From Pseudoalteromonas aurantia (GTDB lineage Bacteria; Pseudomonadota; Gammaproteobacteria; Enterobacterales; Alteromonadaceae), in assembly GCF_005886875.1 (NCBI RefSeq), contig NZ_PNBY01000062.1:21496-85495 (forward strand): a stretch of 64,000 nt of DNA. Direction: 5' to 3'. The notes below the pieces were generated by a model. The model searched no databases, was not told where the DNA came from, and saw only the letters and a program-made list of their open reading frames with translations. This document shows positions 1 through 9,991 of this stretch, piece by piece. Both the position numbers and the translations under genes were made by a program. Position 1 is the first letter of the stretch. Each line of letters opens with the position of its first letter.

Positions 1-2
1 AG

Positions 3-548
3 CTGATGTCACATCTTATCGGGAAGAATAATTGGCAGCAGGTGCTTATTTTTACTCGAACGAAAAATATGGCCGATGAATATGCCAAAGAACTGAATAA
101 AGACGGCTTGCCAACTTTAGCTATTCATGGTGATAAATCGCAAGGTGCCCGGGATAAAGCGTTGGCACAATTTAAATCAGGTAAAACGAGAGTGCTGGTT
201 GCGACTGATGTTGCTGCGCGTGGCATAGATATTGTTGATTTAAATTATGTGATAAACGCACAGCTCCCCTTCGTTGCAGAAGATTATATCCATCGCATAG
301 GGCGGACTGGGCGCGCAGGTAAAACTGGGATGGCGTTATCGTTGGTGAGCATAGATGAGCAGTGGTTACTAGACGAGCTTGAAGTGTTACTTGATGAGCG
401 CCTCACACCGCAATGGTTACAAGGTTATGAACCCGACTTAACGAAGGAGCCCAAAGATAACCGCAAAAACTCAGCGAAAGCACGTAAGCAACGCGATAAA
501 AAACATATTTTAGGTAAGCGAGATCAGCGACGCCGTAAAAATAAATGA
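3..548 (+). CDS. DEAD-box RNA helicase, C-terminal part (RhlE-like), cut by window start
   Basis: This is the helicase C-terminal (RecA2) domain of an ATP-dependent RNA helicase that remodels RNA or ribonucleoprotein in the cytosol. Visible motifs are VLIFTRTK (motif IV region), [11 protein letters not shown] (motif V) and [10 protein letters not shown] (motif VI, arginine finger). A basic, lysine/arginine-rich tail of about 35 residues follows, as in RhlE-type helicases. The first ATG is at base 6, but the frame is open to the window edge and the RecA1 domain with the DEAD box is missing, so the gene starts before this window. Family assignment is secure; the RhlE subfamily is inferred from the [13 protein letters not shown] segment and the tail. 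Confidence 0.9.
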   Translation: MMSHLIGKNNWQQVLIFTRTKNMADEYAKELNKDGLPTLAIHGDKSQGARDKALAQFKSGKTRVLVATDVAARGIDIVDLNYVINAQLPFVAEDYIHRIGRTGRAGKTGMALSLVSIDEQWLLDELEVLLDERLTPQWLQGYEPDLTKEPKDNRKNSAKARKQRDKKHILGKRDQRRRKNK

Positions 549-563
549 GTTAACTCTCTATTA

Positions 564-1533
564 ATGCGACAGTTTTGGTGTCTGGTTGGTATGCATATTA
601 AGCAAGAGGCAACGGACATAGGCACACAAGAGACGCTCGCGAAATGGCAAAAAACCATTGATTTAATGGCGCGGGTATTTAACACCCTCGCCAGGTTTAT
701 AGTACAAGCTCAACAAGATGGGGAGCTGTACTGGTCGCCAATCGTAATGAAAAGAACCCTTATTCAGCCGGTGGTGTTATTCCACTCGACACCAATATTT
801 TTTGTAAAAAAGTGGTGTTAGATAACGCACCGTTATATGAACGCTATGCGAACGAATTAGCGGTGGGAAACAAACCCAGAGGTGAGTGAAGGTGAAGTCG
901 AATCGTTCCTATTCGGTGGCCTGACGGTAGCGCATTTGGCACGTTATGCGTGATGGATTTTAAAATCCCCGCTGATGATATTCATTTACAGGAATTAATA
1001 GAGCATCTATGAGATATGCTCGAAGATGATTTGATTTTAATTCACCGTTTTAGCCAAATGCGCCATATTGCCATGCTGGATCCGTTGACCAATATTTATA
1101 ATCGACGGGCAGTTGTGATATTCGCGGCACATAAACGTGATATTGCTCCTAAAATGCATATGTACTTTTATGGTATTTTTATTGATTTGAATGAGTTCAA
1201 GGCTGTAAATGATCAGTATGGCCACCCTGTTGGTGATAAAGTATTAAATGGGTTAGCTACAGCTATAAAGGCGGTAAGTCGTGATGATGATTTCGTTGGG
1301 CGTATGGGCGAAGATGAATTTTAATGTTTGTTCAAGAACCATCTGGCGACTGGGTAAATGATTTTATGCAACGTTTAACCACTGAGTTTGAGCAATTGCT
1401 GTTAGAGCAAAGCCTACCCAATGTGGTGTTTAGCTATGAGTATGCTCAGACCGACGATTCGTTTTTTGACTTACAACAATTAATTAGCCTAGCTAATAAA
1501 GCGATGTATCAAGCTAAGACTGAAAAGCCTTAA
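564..1533 (+). pseudogene. Decayed GAF-GGDEF diguanylate cyclase
   Basis: Three frames must be joined to read one protein. Around 700-890 the frames give a GAF-like segment (NRNEKNPYSAGGVIPLD) that shifts frame after base 730. Around 930-1010 a segment DGSAFGTLCVMDFKIPADD ends in a stop. From 1016 a GGDEF domain follows (LTNIYNRRA, then DLNEFKAVNDQYGHPVGD) up to GRMGEDEF, where a stop and frameshift interrupt it. The tail continues from 1324 (LISLANKAMYQAKTE). The active-site motif is GEDEF rather than GGDEF. Intact relatives make cyclic di-GMP; this copy has at least three disruptions and is very probably dead. Confidence 0.8.
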
Positions 1534-1559
1534 CTCAATACACAAAAGCACTCTGCATA

Positions 1560-2525
1560 TTATGCAATTTTCTTCTCAGCCAAGTTCAATTCCATAGTGG
1601 CCTTGAGTAAGCGGTAAAGGTTTATTGATGCATCAATTTCTTCTTTACGGTTAGTTAAGCTTTCAATGTTCAACCCTAAAGGGACATTCAATCGTGCGCA
1701 GCTTTGTAAGATTAAGTCTAAGTTCTCACGACAAATACGGATTGATTCACTCAACGGGTTTTGTGAGTCCAGCATGCGCCACTTGGTTGCATCTGGCACC
1801 GAGATGCCCAACCACTCCATAAACTCTAGCGTCTTTTGTCCGCCACAGGGTGTGAACGTTAAAATAATGCGTTTAGGTGTATCGCCTTGTTGCTTGCAAG
1901 TTCTTGCGTAGCTGGTGAGTAAGTCGATAGTTTCTTGGGGGTTATAGACTGCTTGAGATATAAAAAATTCGCAGCCTTGCGCTGTTTTTTCGATTAAACG
2001 TTGCTGTTCGTTTTTTTTACTCGCGTGGCGCTCGGCAATCGTGACGCCCCCGAGAAAAAATGATTCTTGGTGAACAGCCAATGCTTTATAGGCATCGGGT
2101 AAGCTTAATCGAATGTCACTAGTAGAGGATGGGCTGCCAACAAGGACGAGGTTATCTAATCCAAATTTGTCTTTTGTGTCGCTTAGCCACTCATTAAATT
2201 GTGACACATCACGCTGTGCAACGCTTTTGTAGGTGATCACATCTAATTGAGATAACTCCCTAATGAGCTGGCTATATTCACACGGGTCAACCGTATGTTT
2301 AAACGGAAAAGGACGTGGAGCTTGTGTACGACTACTTTCATCTTGAATATCGTAGATAACGACACCGTCGTACTCTATTTCGTGTAAACGAGCCAGCAGC
2401 TTATTGGCAATGATTTCTAATTGAGCTCTATCAGTACTTTGCTTTGGTGGGGTAGTACCAATCAAGTAAACGCCCTGATTTGGGTCTTGTATTTTGTCTT
2501 GCAGTGATAAAGCCATAATCCTCAT
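1560..2525 (-). CDS. Methylenetetrahydrofolate reductase (MetF)-family protein
   Basis: A 321-residue protein that resembles the TIM-barrel flavoenzymes of the MTHFR/MetF family. These reduce 5,10-methylene-tetrahydrofolate or act on related folates. Supporting segments are GVVIYDIQDE near the N-terminus, NLVLVGSPSS, FFLGGVTIAERH and GCEFFISQAVYN, the last matching the family's strand with an acidic and aromatic folate pocket. It is single and convergent with nothing; the neighbouring gene starts on the other strand. The first ATG is preceded by AGG with five bases of spacing, and a second ATG nine bases further in follows GAGG closely, so the start is uncertain by three residues. It is not the canonical metF by context, so the exact substrate is open. 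Confidence 0.6.
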   Translation of the reverse strand: MRIMALSLQDKIQDPNQGVYLIGTTPPKQSTDRAQLEIIANKLLARLHEIEYDGVVIYDIQDESSRTQAPRPFPFKHTVDPCEYSQLIRELSQLDVITYKSVAQRDVSQFNEWLSDTKDKFGLDNLVLVGSPSSTSDIRLSLPDAYKALAVHQESFFLGGVTIAERHASKKNEQQRLIEKTAQGCEFFISQAVYNPQETIDLLTSYARTCKQQGDTPKRIILTFTPCGGQKTLEFMEWLGISVPDATKWRMLDSQNPLSESIRICRENLDLILQSCARLNVPLGLNIESLTNRKEEIDASINLYRLLKATMELNLAEKKIA

Positions 2526-2772
2526 TCCAGCCTAAAGTCGTTTTGATGGGTATAATATAGCAGCCATTTAGACGTCTAGATAGATTTTTTTATTGAAACT
2601 TACTCAACAACCCTGAATTAGACGCACATTCTTAATTAGTCTACTGAAATTTCTCGACATATTTTTTTACATTAATCTGCCTTTTTTGGGTATAACCCTT
2701 GTTAATTTACGGCATAATTGCATGGTTAAACTAGCCACCGCGTTAGTTAAAAAATAATTTTTAAGGACACAT

Positions 2773-5643
2773 ATGAAATTTAAACTATTGGCAACCAGCC
2801 TAGCGGTAACACTCGCATTAACTGGCTGTGTAAGTAACAGTGCGAACAACAGCACACCTGTGGCTAGCGAAGCAAATGCCAGTGATAAAGTGTTTTCACA
2901 AGATTACCTAATTGAAGAGCTTGAGAATGGCTTACGAGTCATGGTAGTAAAAACGGATTACCCTGATGTGGTGTCATTACAGATCCCAGTATCTGTGGGC
3001 TCGCGTGATGAAGTAGAGGCAGGTAAAACCGGCTTTGCTCATTTCTTTGAACATATGATGTTTAAAGGATCTGAAAAGTACCCCCAAGAAGTGTACACAG
3101 ATATATTGAAAAACTCAGGGGTTGATAATCGTGCATATACAACCAATGATTTTACTAATTATTACTTGAGCTTTTCAAAAGAACATTTAAACAAAGTCCT
3201 TGAAATCGAAGCTGACATATTTCAAAACTTATCATACACCGAGGAGCAGTTTCGTACTGAAGCGCTGACTGTAAAAGGCGAGTATTTAAAGAACAATGCA
3301 AACCCAGTGCGTAAGTTATTATCGGCAGTACGTAACGAAGCTTTCGATAAGCATACCTATAAGCACACGACAATGGGCTTTTTCGAAGATATTGAAGCAA
3401 TGCCAGATCAAATGGTGTATGGGCAAACCTTCTTTGAGCGCTTTTATAAACCAGAATATGTATCAATGGTGATTGTTGGTGACGTTGACCCACAAGAAAC
3501 CATGAAAGCAGTCAAGCAGCATTGGGGAAATTGGAAAAAAGGTGACTTCAAAGCAGAGGTGCCTGTTGAGCCAAAACAAACTGAGGCAAAATATGTCCAT
3601 GAGCAATTTGAAGGTATGCCTGGTCATTGGTTATTAGTTTCTTATAAAGGCACTTCATGGATGCCAGAGAAGAAAGACCGAGCGGCGCTAGATCTGATCT
3701 CAGAGCTATACTTTGGTAAAAACTCTGCGTTGTATCAAGAGCTTGTTGTCGACAAACAAATCGCCAGTCAAATGTTCCCGTACAATGCAGAAACGAAAGA
3801 CCCAGGGCTATTACACGTATTTGTTAAAGTTGAAAAAGAGCAAGATTTAACGGTTGTTCGAGATGCAATTAACCGTACTTATGCTAGTGCGCGTACTGAG
3901 CTGGTTGATGCTGATAAATTGGCAGCATTAAAATCAAATAGAAAATATAGCTTTATTAATGGCCTTGATTCATCACAAGCCATAGCATCTACGCTTGCAC
4001 GTTATATGCATTTTGAGCGTGATCCTGAAGTGATTAATCAATTATACCAATCGGCTGATTCAGTGACGCCAGAAGATATCCGCACTCTCGCGAATAAATA
4101 TTTTGTCGACAGTGGGCGTACGACAGTCACTATGTCAGATCTTGCTAAGGTATCAGGGTTCGAGCGTGAAGTCTCTCTGAATACGCTGGTTGCAGACTCA
4201 AAACAGCCAGTAGAACGTCACTTTAAGTTACTTGATAAAACCAATACCTCTCCACTTGTTGACGTGAACTTATTGTTTTATACAGGTGCCGCAGCTGATC
4301 CTGTTGGAAAAAAAGGGGTGGCAGCTCTGACTGCGGCTATGCTTGCAAAAGGCGGCTCACAAACGAAAACGTATAAAGAAATTCAAACGGCGCTTTATCC
4401 AATTGCGGGCAGTTTTAATTACCAAATTGATAAAGAAATGATTTCATTGCGCGGGCGTGTTCACAAAGATAATGCCCAGCAATGGTATGACCTAGTCAGT
4501 GGCCAACTACTTGACCCAGGCTTTAGAGAAGATGATTTTAAACGTTTAAAGAAAGAGCTGATAGACGGCATAAAAGCAGGCTTAAAGTCTTCTAATGATG
4601 AAGAACTAGGTAAAGAGGTGCTTTATCATAAACTTTATCAAGGCCACCCATATGAAAGTTATAACTTTGGTGATTTGTCTGATTTAGAGGCCTTAACGTT
4701 AGACGATGTGAAAGCTTTCTATCATGCTGAGTTTACTCAGGCTAAATTAAATGTGGGGATCACCGGTGCGCTCTCTGACAAAGTAAAAACACAGCTATTA
4801 GATGACTTAGCGACGCTCCCCAAAGGTGATGAAGCACGTTTGATGGTACCAGATGCGCCAGTGTTAACAGGTCGTCACGCAACAATTATTGAGAAAAGTG
4901 CCCAATCTACCGCTGTGTCGTTTGGTTTTCCTATCGACACAATACGCAGTTCTAAAGATTGGACAGCATTGTGGCTAGTACGGTCATATTTTGGTGAGCA
5001 CCGCAGTTCGAATAGCTTTTTGTATAAGCGTATTCGTCAAACTCGTGGTATGAATTATGGTGATTATGCATATATTGAATACTTCCCACGCGGTATGTTC
5101 CAAACAAAGCCTGATGCGAACTTAGGCCGTTCAGAGCAGATTTTCCAAATTTGGTTACGTCCACTTCGTTCGAATAATGATGCTCACTTTGCAACACGCG
5201 TTGCACAATTTGAGCTAGATAAGTTAATTGAGCAAGGTATGACTGAAAAAGACTTTAATGCGACGCGAAACTTCTTAAGTAATTACGTTCCGCAGCTAGT
5301 AGCAAGTCAAGATCGCCAGTTAGGATATGCACTCGATAGTGAGTATTACAACACGGAAAGCTTTGTTGAATATGTTCGTAAACAACTTGCTAATTTGACG
5401 GTGGAAGATGTCAATCGCGTGATATCTGACACACTACAAACTGACAATATGCATTATGTTTTCATCACTGGTGATGGTAAAGATATGGCACAACGTTTGG
5501 CGTCGGAGCAAGTATCGTCGCTTAAATACAACACGGATAAGCCAGCATCGCTGATTAATGAAGACAAGCAGATTGAAAAGTATAAGCTGGCAATTCCATC
5601 AGGCAATATAACAGTGGAAGATGTAAAAACTGTTTTTGAATAA
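2773..5643 (+). CDS. M16 family zinc metallopeptidase, outer lipoprotein
   Basis: A 956-residue pitrilysin-type peptidase, probably a periplasmic or outer-membrane-anchored oligopeptide-degrading enzyme. The start has a good ribosome site (AAGGA, seven bases ahead). Residues 1-19 form a lipoprotein signal ending in the lipobox LTGC. The inverted zinc motif HxxEH is seen as HFFEHMMFKG near residue 90, with the distal glutamate region (TVKGEYLKN) about 75 residues later. The C-terminal half repeats the fold without the HxxEH motif, as usual for inactive M16 halves. Length matches the family's two-repeat, roughly 900-residue form. Natural substrate is not deducible. A strong hairpin terminator follows. 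Confidence 0.9.
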   Translation: MKFKLLATSLAVTLALTGCVSNSANNSTPVASEANASDKVFSQDYLIEELENGLRVMVVKTDYPDVVSLQIPVSVGSRDEVEAGKTGFAHFFEHMMFKGSEKYPQEVYTDILKNSGVDNRAYTTNDFTNYYLSFSKEHLNKVLEIEADIFQNLSYTEEQFRTEALTVKGEYLKNNANPVRKLLSAVRNEAFDKHTYKHTTMGFFEDIEAMPDQMVYGQTFFERFYKPEYVSMVIVGDVDPQETMKAVKQHWGNWKKGDFKAEVPVEPKQTEAKYVHEQFEGMPGHWLLVSYKGTSWMPEKKDRAALDLISELYFGKNSALYQELVVDKQIASQMFPYNAETKDPGLLHVFVKVEKEQDLTVVRDAINRTYASARTELVDADKLAALKSNRKYSFINGLDSSQAIASTLARYMHFERDPEVINQLYQSADSVTPEDIRTLANKYFVDSGRTTVTMSDLAKVSGFEREVSLNTLVADSKQPVERHFKLLDKTNTSPLVDVNLLFYTGAAADPVGKKGVAALTAAMLAKGGSQTKTYKEIQTALYPIAGSFNYQIDKEMISLRGRVHKDNAQQWYDLVSGQLLDPGFREDDFKRLKKELIDGIKAGLKSSNDEELGKEVLYHKLYQGHPYESYNFGDLSDLEALTLDDVKAFYHAEFTQAKLNVGITGALSDKVKTQLLDDLATLPKGDEARLMVPDAPVLTGRHATIIEKSAQSTAVSFGFPIDTIRSSKDWTALWLVRSYFGEHRSSNSFLYKRIRQTRGMNYGDYAYIEYFPRGMFQTKPDANLGRSEQIFQIWLRPLRSNNDAHFATRVAQFELDKLIEQGMTEKDFNATRNFLSNYVPQLVASQDRQLGYALDSEYYNTESFVEYVRKQLANLTVEDVNRVISDTLQTDNMHYVFITGDGKDMAQRLASEQVSSLKYNTDKPASLINEDKQIEKYKLAIPSGNITVEDVKTVFE

Positions 5644-5662
5644 ATAACGAACTATGTTAACG

Positions 5663-5698
5663 AAACATGGCCATACTCAATTTATGGCCATGTTTATA
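5663..5698 (+). terminator. Rho-independent terminator after the M16 peptidase
   Basis: A perfect 13-bp inverted repeat (AAACATGGCCATA and its complement, 7-base loop) starts 20 bases after the stop codon and ends in TTTATAT. Confidence 0.8.
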
Positions 5699-5933
5699 TC
5701 TTAATGGTAAAGGGAATAGTCACTATTTTTAGCAGGACGATGTTGTCGTAAGCTAAATGTGGAGGTTGAACGTCAATTTGATAAATAGCGTTCACATAGT
5801 CATAAAAATGATAATATTGCTCTATACAGAGCGGTTTGTTATAAGTAATAGCGAGAAGGTTTGCAATAGCAGTAACATATCTTGTGTTAAGCCGTTAAAA
5901 TCTTCAAGTATTATCAATAGTTAGGTTTTCCTT

Positions 5934-6755
5934 ATGCGTCATGAAATTTGGCACCAGCTACAAAAAGAAGCAAAAGAATTAGTCAACGTCGAGCCTTTAC
6001 TCGCAAGTCATGTTTATTCAAGTGTGCTAAATCATGAGTGTTTGGGGGCAGCATTGAGTTTCATCGTTGCTAACAAATTGGCTGATGCCGTGGTATCAGC
6101 GTTTACGATAAGAGAATTGTTCGATCAAGCGTTTGTCGATTGCGATAAAATGCTCGCGCATGTAGCCCATGATATAAAAGCGGTTAAAGATCGCGACCCA
6201 GCGGCCGATAGTTACTTAACCGTAATTTTGAATCTGAAAGGTTTTCATGCGATACAAGCACATCGACTTGCCTACTGCTTATGGCGACAAAACAGAAAAG
6301 AATTGGCTCGGTTTATTCAAAGCCGTACATCCGAAGTATTTGGTGTTGACATCCATCCTGCTTGTAAAGTCGGTCATGGCATTATGCTTGATCATGCGAC
6401 TGGTATAGTGATTGGTGAAACCGCCGTTATTGAAGATAATGTGTCTATTTTACAATCGGTCACATTGGGTGGAACAGGAAATGAGCAAGGTGATCGACAT
6501 CCTAAAATCCGTGCCGGTGTGCTAATTGGCGCTGGGGCGAAAGTACTTGGTAACATTGAAGTGGGAGAATGCGCGCGAATTGGCGCAGGTTCTGTCGTAT
6601 TGAACCCTGTAGCACCGCATACCACGGTTGTTGGGATCCCAGCTAAAGTCGTGGGTAAACCAAGCTGTCCTAATCCAGCTGAAAGCATGAATCAAAACTT
6701 CTTAGAAGATGAACCAAGTTCGGTGAATGATTCTCACACGAGTGCAATGCTCTAG
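5934..6755 (+). CDS. cysE: Serine O-acetyltransferase CysE
   Basis: Transfers acetyl from acetyl-CoA to L-serine, the committed step of cysteine synthesis; forms a hexamer, feedback-inhibited by cysteine. The 273-residue length equals the E. coli enzyme. An N-terminal helical domain (to about residue 135) is followed by the left-handed parallel beta-helix of hexapeptide repeats. The catalytic pair is visible as Asp139 in VDIHPACKVG and His154 in MLDHATGIVIGET, offset by four from E. coli Asp143/His158. The repeat run HPKIRAGVLIGAGAKVLGN is also clear. It is transcribed alone, convergent with xseA. The C-terminal tail is acidic and variable, as expected. Confidence 0.97.
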   Translation: MRHEIWHQLQKEAKELVNVEPLLASHVYSSVLNHECLGAALSFIVANKLADAVVSAFTIRELFDQAFVDCDKMLAHVAHDIKAVKDRDPAADSYLTVILNLKGFHAIQAHRLAYCLWRQNRKELARFIQSRTSEVFGVDIHPACKVGHGIMLDHATGIVIGETAVIEDNVSILQSVTLGGTGNEQGDRHPKIRAGVLIGAGAKVLGNIEVGECARIGAGSVVLNPVAPHTTVVGIPAKVVGKPSCPNPAESMNQNFLEDEPSSVNDSHTSAML

Positions 6756-6776
6756 CTGTCACCAAAATTCGCTCTG

Positions 6777-6813
6777 TTGGGCTGTTCATCATTTATAATG
6801 AGGGTTGCCCAAC
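6777..6813. terminator. Possible bidirectional hairpin between cysE and xseA
   Basis: TTGGGC and GCCCAA are spaced by 24 bases that can partly pair. It sits between the convergent stops of cysE and xseA. No strong T-run, so weak. Confidence 0.35.
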
Positions 6814-6844
6814 CAAACGTTTCTTTAAAAATAAATCAATGGGC

Positions 6845-8242
6845 TCAATTTATCTCTTTGGACTGTGTTTTAGACACGAGCTGTGTGATCTGCGATGAAA
6901 TTTCTCCATCATTTAGTTGTGTTTGAATTACTTGCCCTTCTTGTAATTGAGAAATCGATTTTATGACTTTGTTGTTCGTTTTTGTGATGCTGTAACCACG
7001 CGCTAATACACTCAATGGGCTCACACTATTTAACGTTGCAGCCAAGAACGCTAATTTATTTTGACGGGCTTCAGCGTGTTGTTTTTGCAGCTGCCTTAAT
7101 TGCAACATTAATTGATTTAGGCCCTGCTTAGCCTGTGTAATACGACCATTAGGGTGCTGGTGGCTTAACTTTTGTTCTAATAACGACATACGACCTTGCA
7201 AAAGGTGATGACGTTGCTCAAAAGCACGTTGTAAACGCAGTGACAGTTCGTCAATACGCTGTGATTGCTGCATTAGTTGGTTCTTAGGATGTTGTAGCCT
7301 CAAGCGTTGTGTGAGGTTTTGAGTACGTTGCTTGGCGTAATTAATCTGGTTATTAGTGGCTTTTTTAAGTTGTTGCTTAGTATTAGCGATTAAGTCAATT
7401 AAGACATCTTGTTCTGAACTAACGAGTTCAGCCGCCGCAGATGGTGTTGCCGCTCTTAAGTCGGCAGTATAGTCTGATATAGTCGTATCTATTTCATGGC
7501 CTACTGCACTAATTATAGGTAAGTTGCTGGCAAAAATAGCGCGTGCGAGTAATTCTTCATTGAAACACCATAGGTCTTCAAGTGAACCTCCACCTCGACC
7601 AATAATTAACACATCTACTTCGTTACGCTTGTTAGCCAGCTGTAACTTTTCGATGAGTTGGAAATGCGCGTCTTTGCCTTGCACTTGAGCTGGATAAATA
7701 ATCACTTCAAGTTGAGGCGCACGGCGTTGTAATACGGATAAGATATCTTTTACCGCGGCACCCGTCGCAGAGGTAATGATCCCAACTTTGTTGATGTGTG
7801 CTGGCAAGGATTTCTTATGAGCACTGCCAAAAAGCCCTTCGGCTGCGAGCTTTAGCTTGAGTGCGTCGTATTGCTGTTTAAGTAACCCTTCGCCCGCTGC
7901 TTCCATGTGTTCTACGATGACTTGATAATCACCCCTTGGTTCATAGACAGAGATGCGAGCTCGCAGTGTGACCTGTGCGCCATTCACCGGGCGGTAGCTA
8001 CAATTGCGATTATTTCCCCGCCACATTGCAGCTTTTACTTGGGCTTTTTCATCTTTAAGTGAAAAGTACCAATGACCAGACGCAGGCGCAACAAAATTTG
8101 AAATTTCACCAGTTAACTGAATTTGGGCGAAACCTTGCTCTAAAATAGCTCGGATCTCTTTGTTTAATCTAGAAACTGTATAAATATGTTGGGGTATAGT
8201 ACTGCGTGATTGATAGCTCAATTTAGTCTCTCCAAGTGCCAT
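6845..8242 (-). CDS. xseA: Exodeoxyribonuclease VII large subunit XseA
   Basis: Catalytic subunit of exonuclease VII, which with several XseB subunits degrades single-stranded DNA to oligonucleotides in the cytosol. An N-terminal OB-fold (ISNFVAPASGHWYFSLKDE, about residues 30-100) is followed by the catalytic domain with the family signatures VGIITSATGAAVKDIL, IIGRGGGSLEDLW and SAVGHEIDTTISD, then a long basic coiled-coil region. I prefer the ATG at 8242 (465 residues). The frame is open to a GTG at 8260, but the conserved N-terminus (TVSRLNKEIR) begins well inside either choice, and E. coli XseA has a similarly short leader. No xseB lies nearby. Confidence 0.95.
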   Translation of the reverse strand: MALGETKLSYQSRSTIPQHIYTVSRLNKEIRAILEQGFAQIQLTGEISNFVAPASGHWYFSLKDEKAQVKAAMWRGNNRNCSYRPVNGAQVTLRARISVYEPRGDYQVIVEHMEAAGEGLLKQQYDALKLKLAAEGLFGSAHKKSLPAHINKVGIITSATGAAVKDILSVLQRRAPQLEVIIYPAQVQGKDAHFQLIEKLQLANKRNEVDVLIIGRGGGSLEDLWCFNEELLARAIFASNLPIISAVGHEIDTTISDYTADLRAATPSAAAELVSSEQDVLIDLIANTKQQLKKATNNQINYAKQRTQNLTQRLRLQHPKNQLMQQSQRIDELSLRLQRAFEQRHHLLQGRMSLLEQKLSHQHPNGRITQAKQGLNQLMLQLRQLQKQHAEARQNKLAFLAATLNSVSPLSVLARGYSITKTNNKVIKSISQLQEGQVIQTQLNDGEISSQITQLVSKTQSKEIN

Positions 8243-8355
8243 TGCGATGTACTTTATCACATTTTTTGATAATATTTATTTACTCGCATGGGGAACGCTG
8301 ATAAAATTTGCACGCAATTCCTTATACTCAGTTCCACGTGAGAGAAACCGCAAAC

Positions 8356-9825
8356 ATGCTAAGAATTGCCAAAGAAGCCTTAACCTTTGATGATGTGCTA
8401 TTAGTTCCAGCACACTCCACTGTTTTACCTCATACTGCAAATCTATCGACGCGTTTAACGCGTGGTATTGAATTGAACTTACCCCTTGTATCAGCCTCTA
8501 TGGATACTGTTACTGAAGCGCGTTTAGCGATTGCGTTAGCGCAAGAAGGCGGGATTGGTTTTATTCATAAGAATATGACGATTGAAGAGCAAGCTCGCAA
8601 TGTACGTAAAGTTAAAACGTATGAAGCGGGGATTGTTTCTTTCCCTGTTACTGTGACTGCAAATTTAACTATTGAAGATGCACTGGTACTTGCTGAAGAA
8701 AAAGGCTTCTCAGGTTTTCCTGTTACGGGTGCCGATAATCAGCTTGAAGGAATTGTGACGAGTCGTGATATGCGTTTCGAAACAAAACTAGACCAGCCTG
8801 TTTCAACCGTAATGACAAAAAAAGACAAGTTAGTGACGGTGAAAGAAGGCGCGTGTCGTGAAGAGATCCTTGGCTTAATGCATGAGCACCGAATCGAAAA
8901 GATTTTGGTTGTTGATGATGCATTTAAGCTTAAAGGTATGATCACGGTTAAAGATTATCAAAAAGCCCAAGAAAAGCCCAATGCATGTAAAGATGAGCGT
9001 GGCCGTCTTCGTGTTGGTGCTGCTGTAGGTGTTGGTGCGGGTACTGATGAGCGTATCGCTGCATTGGTTGACGCGGGTGTTGATGTATTACTTATTGATA
9101 CTTCTCATGGTCACTCACAAGGTGTACTTGACCGAGTTAAAGAAACGCGTACTGCATTTCCTGATTTACAAATCGTAGCGGGCAATGTTGCAACAGCGGA
9201 AGGTGCGATTGCCCTTGCTGATGCCGGTGTTGACGCGGTTAAAGTGGGTATTGGCCCAGGATCAATTTGTACAACACGTATCGTAACTGGCTGTGGTGTG
9301 CCACAGATCACTGCTATTTCTGATGCAGTTGAAGGTCTTAAAGGTCGCGATATTCCAGTTATTGCTGATGGTGGTATTCGTTTCTCAGGTGATGTTGTTA
9401 AAGCATTGGTTGCAGGTGCGTCGTGCGTTATGGTGGGGTCAATGCTAGCGGGTACTGAAGAGTCTCCAGGTGAAGTTGAACTGTATCAAGGCCGTTACTA
9501 CAAATCATACCGTGGTATGGGGTCATTAGGTGCTATGAACCAAAAAGAAGGGTCGTCAGACCGTTATTTCCAAAGCTCTAAGCAAGCTGAAAAGTTAGTG
9601 CCAGAAGGGATTGAAGGTCGTGTTGCTTACAAAGGACCTATTGCGACTATTATTCACCAACAAGTTGGTGGGATCCGCAGTGCTATGGGCCTAACAGGCT
9701 GTGCTGATATTTTTGAATTAAATACTAAACCACAGTTTGTGCGTGTTACATCTGCTGGTATGGGTGAGTCGCACGTTCATGACGTGCAGATCACTAAAGA
9801 AGCGCCTAACTATAGAATGGGCTAA
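8356..9825 (+). CDS. guaB: Inosine-5'-monophosphate dehydrogenase GuaB
   Basis: Oxidises IMP to XMP with NAD, the first GMP-specific step. I place the start at [20 protein letters not shown], which matches the usual N-terminus; the frame continues 16 codons upstream to another ATG at 8308, but those residues are not family-like. Length is then 489 residues, as in E. coli (488). Two CBS domains occupy about residues 95-205. The catalytic loop is [13 protein letters not shown] with the thioimidate cysteine, and the active-site flap follows ([10 protein letters not shown]). It lies directly upstream of guaA on the same strand, the standard guaBA order, with a hairpin and about 165 bases between. 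Confidence 0.98.
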   Translation: MLRIAKEALTFDDVLLVPAHSTVLPHTANLSTRLTRGIELNLPLVSASMDTVTEARLAIALAQEGGIGFIHKNMTIEEQARNVRKVKTYEAGIVSFPVTVTANLTIEDALVLAEEKGFSGFPVTGADNQLEGIVTSRDMRFETKLDQPVSTVMTKKDKLVTVKEGACREEILGLMHEHRIEKILVVDDAFKLKGMITVKDYQKAQEKPNACKDERGRLRVGAAVGVGAGTDERIAALVDAGVDVLLIDTSHGHSQGVLDRVKETRTAFPDLQIVAGNVATAEGAIALADAGVDAVKVGIGPGSICTTRIVTGCGVPQITAISDAVEGLKGRDIPVIADGGIRFSGDVVKALVAGASCVMVGSMLAGTEESPGEVELYQGRYYKSYRGMGSLGAMNQKEGSSDRYFQSSKQAEKLVPEGIEGRVAYKGPIATIIHQQVGGIRSAMGLTGCADIFELNTKPQFVRVTSAGMGESHVHDVQITKEAPNYRMG

Positions 9826-9851
9826 CATACTGAAATTCAGCGTGTTTAAAT

Positions 9852-9878
9852 GGGCTAGCATATGCTAGCCCTTCTTAA
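9852..9878 (+). terminator. Hairpin terminator or attenuator between guaB and guaA
   Basis: GGGCTAGCATATGCTAGCCC is a perfect 20-bp palindrome followed by TTCTTAATTTT. It lies 27 bases after the guaB stop and may reduce read-through into guaA. Confidence 0.6.
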
Positions 9879-9991
9879 TTTTAAGTAAAGTTCGTTTTTG
9901 TGCTTTACTAAATTGATACCAATATAGCGAAGTTAACTCAGAGTAGTTTATTTCGGTTGGTGTGAGTCGTTTCCTAACTACGAGATTATCA

